39,450 nucleotides of DNA from contig NZ_LHCF01000005.1 in assembly GCF_001277135.1 (NCBI RefSeq), forward strand, positions 1-39,450. Reading direction: 5' to 3'. Under the pieces are notes generated by a model. The model made no database searches, was not told the DNA's origin, and saw only the letters and a list, made by a program, of their open reading frames with translations. This DNA comes from Candidatus Phytoplasma pruni. GTDB lineage: Bacteria; Bacillota_I; Bacilli_A; Acholeplasmatales; Acholeplasmataceae. Each line of letters begins with the position of its first letter. Positions within the stretch are counted from its first letter, which is position 1. Both the position numbers and the translations under genes were made by a program. Below, in pieces: positions 35,741 through 39,450 of the stretch.

Positions 35741-37231
35741 ATGAAAGTATCATTTTTATCAGAATTAAAGTCTTTTAATAAAAAAAGCACAGTAGTGGTT
35801 TTAAAATTAGAAGATGAAAAACAAAATGTTTCCGGCGTTAATGTTATCGATTTTCAAGGACAAGTGGAAAGAGCATGTCAAACAGAACAATTTAAAGGCA
35901 AAGCAGGTTCTGTTTTAAAATTAGTTCATCCTGAAGGTTATTTATTTTCTCGTTTATTAGTAGTAGGTTTAGGTAAAAACCCAGAAAAGAATGAAGCTTG
36001 GAAGAAAGCAGGAAGAGCGACTTTATTTGCTTTGAAAAACGTTAAAGAAGTAGTTGTTTTAACAGATTTTGAAAACCACTCTTCTTCCTTCCAAGTGGTA
36101 ATGGATTACATTTTAGAGATGATGTTAAAAAGTTATACTTTTGATCGTTATCATACAAAACCAAAAAAAGACTTTTCTGAAATATATAATGATTTATCGG
36201 TTGTAGTGGTGACGAAAGAAGCGTCTGTTTGCCAAAAAGAATTTCATAAGGTGGAAGCAGTAGTCCAAGGTTCTAATGTAGCTCGTGATTTAGTGAATGA
36301 ACCAGCTAACGTTTTAGGAACAGATGAATTTGTCTCTCGTATTAAAAAATTAAATAAAATGGGCGTTGAAGTAGATTTTTTAGATAAAAAACAAATGGCT
36401 CAGTTAGGGATGAATTCTCTTTTAGCGGTAGCTCAAGGTTCTGATTGTCCTCCTTATTTAGCTATTATGAAATGGCAAGGTTCTTCTTCTCAAGAAGCTC
36501 CTCTATCTTTTGTAGGCAAAGGGGTAGTTTTTGATTCCGGTGGTATTTCCATTAAACCTTCTGGTGGTATGGAAGATATGAAAGGCGATATGGGCGGAGC
36601 TGCTATAGTAGTAGGCTTAATGCATACTTTAGCCGCTCGCAAAGCGCAAGTTAATGTTGTCGCAGTAGTTGGTTTAGTGGAAAATATGCCAAGCGGTAAA
36701 GCTCAAAGACCTGGCGATATTGTTACTTCTATGTCCGGTCAAACTATTGAGGTGATCACTACTGATGCGGAAGGAAGAATGGTATTGGCTGATGCTCTTT
36801 ATTATACTAAAATTCATGTAAAACCTCAATTAATCGTTGATTTAGCTACTTTAACAGGTGCTATTATGGTTGCTTTAGGGGGAGAACATGCTGGTTTATT
36901 CTCTAATAATGATGATTTAGCGCAAAAATTACTTGCCTCCGGACAAATAACTGGCGAAAAATTATGGTTAATGCCCCTTTCTGAAGAATACGACCGTTTA
37001 ATTGATAGTAAATTTGCTGATATGAGAAATTCTTCAGGCAGATTAGCAGGTTCAATCACAGCTGCTCAATTTTTAAAACGTTTTGTGGGTGAAGATACTC
37101 CTTGGGCTCATATTGATATTGCGGGTGTAGCTTTTAACGATAAAGTTAGCACAGTTAACAACAGTTGGGCCACTGGTTTTGGCGTTCGTCTTTTAAACCA
37201 ATTAGTGGCTAATTATTACGAAAAGAAATAA
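35741..37231 (+). CDS. pepA: Leucyl aminopeptidase (M17 family)
   Basis: Cytosolic two-metal aminopeptidase, normally a hexamer, that trims imported peptides to amino acids; it fits functionally with the opp importer in this window. 496 residues, full length. The C-terminal catalytic domain carries all expected stretches: NEPANVLGTDEF, VGKGVVFDSGGISIKPSGGM (metal and catalytic residues), MKGDMGGAA, and the signature NTDAEGR-type site TTDAEGRMVLADAL. The segment WAHIDIAGVAF closes the domain. AAGAAGGG lies about 13 bases before ATG 35741. The gene stands alone, with a terminator after it. Confidence 0.96.
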   Translation: MKVSFLSELKSFNKKSTVVVLKLEDEKQNVSGVNVIDFQGQVERACQTEQFKGKAGSVLKLVHPEGYLFSRLLVVGLGKNPEKNEAWKKAGRATLFALKNVKEVVVLTDFENHSSSFQVVMDYILEMMLKSYTFDRYHTKPKKDFSEIYNDLSVVVVTKEASVCQKEFHKVEAVVQGSNVARDLVNEPANVLGTDEFVSRIKKLNKMGVEVDFLDKKQMAQLGMNSLLAVAQGSDCPPYLAIMKWQGSSSQEAPLSFVGKGVVFDSGGISIKPSGGMEDMKGDMGGAAIVVGLMHTLAARKAQVNVVAVVGLVENMPSGKAQRPGDIVTSMSGQTIEVITTDAEGRMVLADALYYTKIHVKPQLIVDLATLTGAIMVALGGEHAGLFSNNDDLAQKLLASGQITGEKLWLMPLSEEYDRLIDSKFADMRNSSGRLAGSITAAQFLKRFVGEDTPWAHIDIAGVAFNDKVSTVNNSWATGFGVRLLNQLVANYYEKK

Positions 37232-37311
37232 ATTAACACTATTATCAAAAAAATAATCATAAACTTTTTTATCGCTCTTTTATGATGCTTTTCTTTCTTC
37301 CAAGTTTTTTC

Positions 37312-37336
37312 AAACCACTCATAAGAGCGGTTTTTT
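37312..37336 (+). terminator. Terminator after pepA
   Basis: ACCACTC and GAGCGGT (six of seven pairs) with a 4-base loop, followed by TTTTTT. Confidence 0.75.
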
Positions 37337-37390
37337 CTTTACCATAAGAAACGGTGGCAAACGCTGTTAAGCACCTATTATTTAGGAAAT

Positions 37391-37458
37391 AAATCCATCT
37401 CTCTTTTTAACTTCTTGCTTAATAACTAATTTTAATTTATTAAAATTCAGATGGATTT
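37391..37458 (+). other. Two-stem structured element upstream of the malic enzyme gene
   Basis: An outer stem, AAATCCATCT (37391-37400) with AGATGGATTT (37449-37458), is perfect over 10 bp. Inside it, AATTTTAA and TTAAAATT form a perfect 8-bp hairpin with a 4-base loop. T follows the outer stem. It could be an elaborate terminator or a regulatory RNA. Confidence 0.5.
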
Positions 37459-37483
37459 TTTAATTTTTCTTTCATAAAAGGTT

Positions 37484-37489
37484 TATAAT
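37484..37489 (+). promoter_or_regulatory. Possible -10 box of the malic enzyme gene
   Basis: TATAAT lies 235 bases before the start codon, just after the two-stem element. No strong -35. Confidence 0.35.
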
Positions 37490-37723
37490 AAAAGCGGTTG
37501 TTTTTTTAATTTAAATTAAAATGGAAAAAAGAGGTGATTTTATAATTGTTGTTTTTTAAATTTTAAAAAATGTTTATTAAAAAAAATATGCGTTTACAGA
37601 ATAAGGGAAAAAGATTTATTTTTAAAAAAATTATTTTAGCAAACTTTCTTTCTTTTTTTGTTTTCATCTAATCAATTAAAAAACATTGTTTTAGAATAAA
37701 AATTAACTTTATAAGAAAAAATT

Positions 37724-38896
37724 ATGGACACAAATCAAAAATCTTTACTTTTGCACGAAAAACACAAAGGTAAATTGGCTGCTAAAATTAAAACAGAAGT
37801 TAATAATTTTGATGATTTATCTTTAGTATATACTCCTGGAGTATCTGAACCTTGTCGTAAGATTCAACAAAACTCCGAAGACCTTTATAAATACACCATG
37901 AAATCTAACACAGTAGCTGTTATTACTAACGGTACGGCTGTTTTAGGCTTAGGAGATATCGGATCTAAAGCTTCTATTCCAGTAATGGAAGGAAAATCTA
38001 TTTTATTTAAAAGATTCGCCGATATAGACTCTTTTCCGATCGCTATAGATTCCAAAGATCCTGAAGAAATAGTAAATATTATTGCTAAAATTTCTGATGT
38101 TTTTGGAGCGATTAATTTAGAAGATATTAAAGCGCCTGAATGTTTTCAAATTGAAGAAGCTTTAAAAGCGAAATTATCTATTCCTGTTTTGCATGATGAT
38201 CAACACGGAACAGCTATCGTTGTAGCTTCTGGTTTAATTAATGCTTTAAGAGTGGTTAATAAAAAATTAGAAGACATTAGAGTGGTAATTTGTGGTACAG
38301 GTTCAGCTGGCGTTGCGGTAGCTAAAATGTTGCTAAACTTAAAAGTTAAAGACATTGTTTTATACGATAAAAAAGGTGTTATCCTTCGTGATAGCGATTG
38401 GACTAACCAAGAACAAAAGAAAATGTCTTTATTAACTAATAAAAACCAAGAAGACGGCGCTTTAAGTGATGTTATTAAAAATAAGGACGTTTTTATTGGC
38501 GTTTCTGGACCTAATATTCTTAATAGTGAAATGGTTTCCACTATGGCTAAAGATGCTATTGTTTTTGCTTTAGCAAACCCAAATCCGGAAATTTTACCTG
38601 AAGAAGCTAAAAAAGGTGGAGCAAGAATTATCGCTACTGGTAGATCCGATTACCCTAACCAAGTTAATAACTGTTTAGCTTTTCCTGGTGTATTTAGAGG
38701 AGCTCTTGATTATAAAGCGACTCAGATTAACGAAGAGATGAAGGTAGCTGCGGTTTACGCTTTAGCTAGTGTTATTCCTGTTAACGAATTAAACGAAAAT
38801 AATATTATCCCTGGCGTGTTCAACGAACAAATTGTTGCTTCTATCTCTAAAGCGGTTGGAGAAGCAGCTGTTAAAACAGGCGCAGTAAGAAAATAA
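37724..38896 (+). CDS. sfcA: NAD-dependent malic enzyme (oxaloacetate-decarboxylating malate dehydrogenase)
   Basis: Converts malate and NAD+ to pyruvate, CO2 and NADH; malate is a main carbon source of phytoplasmas in plant phloem. 390 residues, the short bacterial form without extra domains. The catalytic Tyr is in SLVYTPGVSEPCR and the catalytic Lys region is GSKASIPVMEGKSILFK. Metal ligands are in INLEDIKAPECFQIE and VLHDDQHGTAIV. The NAD-binding Rossmann fold is VVICGTGSAGVAVAKML, and FALANPNPEILPEEA lines the active site. There is no strong ribosome-binding site before ATG 37724. Its NADH can be reoxidised by the NADH oxidase at 12379. Confidence 0.95.
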   Translation: MDTNQKSLLLHEKHKGKLAAKIKTEVNNFDDLSLVYTPGVSEPCRKIQQNSEDLYKYTMKSNTVAVITNGTAVLGLGDIGSKASIPVMEGKSILFKRFADIDSFPIAIDSKDPEEIVNIIAKISDVFGAINLEDIKAPECFQIEEALKAKLSIPVLHDDQHGTAIVVASGLINALRVVNKKLEDIRVVICGTGSAGVAVAKMLLNLKVKDIVLYDKKGVILRDSDWTNQEQKKMSLLTNKNQEDGALSDVIKNKDVFIGVSGPNILNSEMVSTMAKDAIVFALANPNPEILPEEAKKGGARIIATGRSDYPNQVNNCLAFPGVFRGALDYKATQINEEMKVAAVYALASVIPVNELNENNIIPGVFNEQIVASISKAVGEAAVKTGAVRK

Positions 38897-38935
38897 AATT
38901 TATTCAATGATATTTATTATCTAATTAAAAAAGAC

Positions 38936-38964
38936 CTTTTAGAAGGTCTTTTTTAAAAATTTTT
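38936..38964 (+). terminator. Rho-independent terminator after the malic enzyme gene
   Basis: AAAAAGACCTT and AAGGTCTTTTT form a perfect stem with a 4-base loop and a T-run. Confidence 0.93.
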
Positions 38965-38965
38965 T

Positions 38966-39450
38966 TTAAAAAAGTTAAGAAAGGAATAATATTTTGAGAA
39001 CAATCAAAATAGTAGTCGATATTTGCCTCTTATAAATTTTATTATTTAATAACCTTATTTATCGGCTTTTTATTTCTTCGTCTAAAATATTCACACCTTA
39101 CGAAAATATTTTCTTTTTGATAAAATTCATTTTAAACTGCCAAATATTTGTTTTTTTGTGTATAATAATTTTTTTCATAATTTAAAAAGTTAAATTATTA
39201 AAAAAATTATGAGGTGTTCCACGTTTTTTTAGATAACTTTTGTCTTTAAAATTGTTCTTTAAAACTTAAAATTAAGTGATAATTTCCTATCTTTTCAAAC
39301 CAACAAAACATATTCTGATTAGAGAAAAAAATGTCTAATGTTTTTTTCATAATTTGTTAGTTTCAAAAGATATTTTTTCTAATATTTGACCCCTTCGCTA
39401 TATAAGTTAGGTAAAAAAGTTAAAAATTCATATGCAAAATGAAAAGAAAA
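38966..39450. other. Terminal non-coding region with promoter-like and structured elements
   Basis: No gene seen. A TATAAT lies at 39161-39166. CATAATTT (39176-39183) is repeated inverted as AAATTATG (39204-39211). A long compound inverted repeat is at 39288-39372. An ATG at 39432 (MQNEK...) near the window end may begin a gene that continues outside, but there is no ribosome-binding site close to it. Confidence 0.55.
39288..39372. repeat. 20-bp inverted repeat enclosing an inner hairpin
   Basis: The arms 39288-39307 and 39353-39372 match at 18 of 20 positions. Inside them ATTAGA (39318-39323) pairs with TCTAAT (39334-39339). No coding sequence overlaps it. Confidence 0.7.

Larger units (their letters stand above)
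37232..37723 (+). other. Intergenic region between pepA and the malic enzyme gene
   Basis: It holds the pepA terminator, a two-stem structure at 37391-37458, a TATAAT at 37484-37489 and a very short frame at 37570-37671 (MFIKKNMRLQNKGKRFIF..., 33 codons, no ribosome-binding site) that looks like a basic-hydrophobic leader but is not supported as a gene. Confidence 0.5.

Noticed and set aside
37570-37671. A 33-codon leader-like frame before the malic enzyme gene
   Set aside because: It has no ribosome-binding site, and its hydrophobic character is expected by chance in T-rich DNA.
38200-38541. A 113-codon minus-strand frame
   Set aside because: It lies inside the malic enzyme gene and has no start signals.
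1-39450. TGA read as tryptophan (mycoplasma code) as an explanation for the broken frames
   Set aside because: The stops that break frames include TAA and TAG, intact genes end in TGA with overlapping starts, and Trp residues at conserved sites are encoded by TGG.

Overview
The window looks like a chromosome segment of a phytoplasma ('Candidatus Phytoplasma', Acholeplasmatales, Mollicutes). It is very A+T-rich, and gene ends are dense with poly-A/T. TGA is used as a stop (for example the sodA/nusB and oppF/oppD ATGA overlaps) and Trp is encoded by TGG, which points away from Mycoplasma and Spiroplasma. The gene set also fits: NAD-malic enzyme, oligopeptide and polyamine ABC importers, a Gram-positive-type PolC, and decaying genes for surface or secreted proteins. 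It cannot be assigned to a 16Sr group from this sequence alone.

Layout. 1-6.9 kb is an accessory, decaying zone: a polytopic membrane protein broken at a poly-T tract, trpS, a MATE-type exporter in pieces, a 5'-truncated and frameshifted Amp-like surface protein, a split membrane-anchored repeat protein on the minus strand with a remnant of a second copy beside it, and a signal-anchored YD-like repeat protein. 7.1-18.1 kb is mostly housekeeping on the plus strand: tRNA-Leu(CAA), polC, an NADH oxidase, a small anchored protein, sodA-nusB, a small putative membrane protein, a DEAD-box helicase and nfo. 18.4-23.8 kb is an oppABCFD peptide importer. 24.1-34.6 kb is a minus-strand block: pheS-pheT-rsgA-lepA followed by potABCD. 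34.6-35.7 kb holds no intact gene but has remnants of a secreted-protein gene and of a small minus-strand gene. 35.7-38.9 kb has pepA and the malic enzyme gene. The last 0.5 kb is non-coding with a large compound inverted repeat.

How the genes fit together. The cell appears to live on imported peptides (Opp, with PepA trimming them), imported polyamines (Pot) and malate (malic enzyme to pyruvate, making NADH that the NADH oxidase can reoxidise). SodA copes with the oxygen radicals that go with it.

The most striking overall pattern is that many genes, including polC, lepA, the helicase and oppC, are each restored to full length by one single-base correction in an A or T homopolymer. Either the sequence carries homopolymer errors, or these tracts are real and are rescued or switched by slippage. 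This must be settled before any of these genes is called dead. No intact potential mobile unit, insertion sequence, prophage or CRISPR array was seen.
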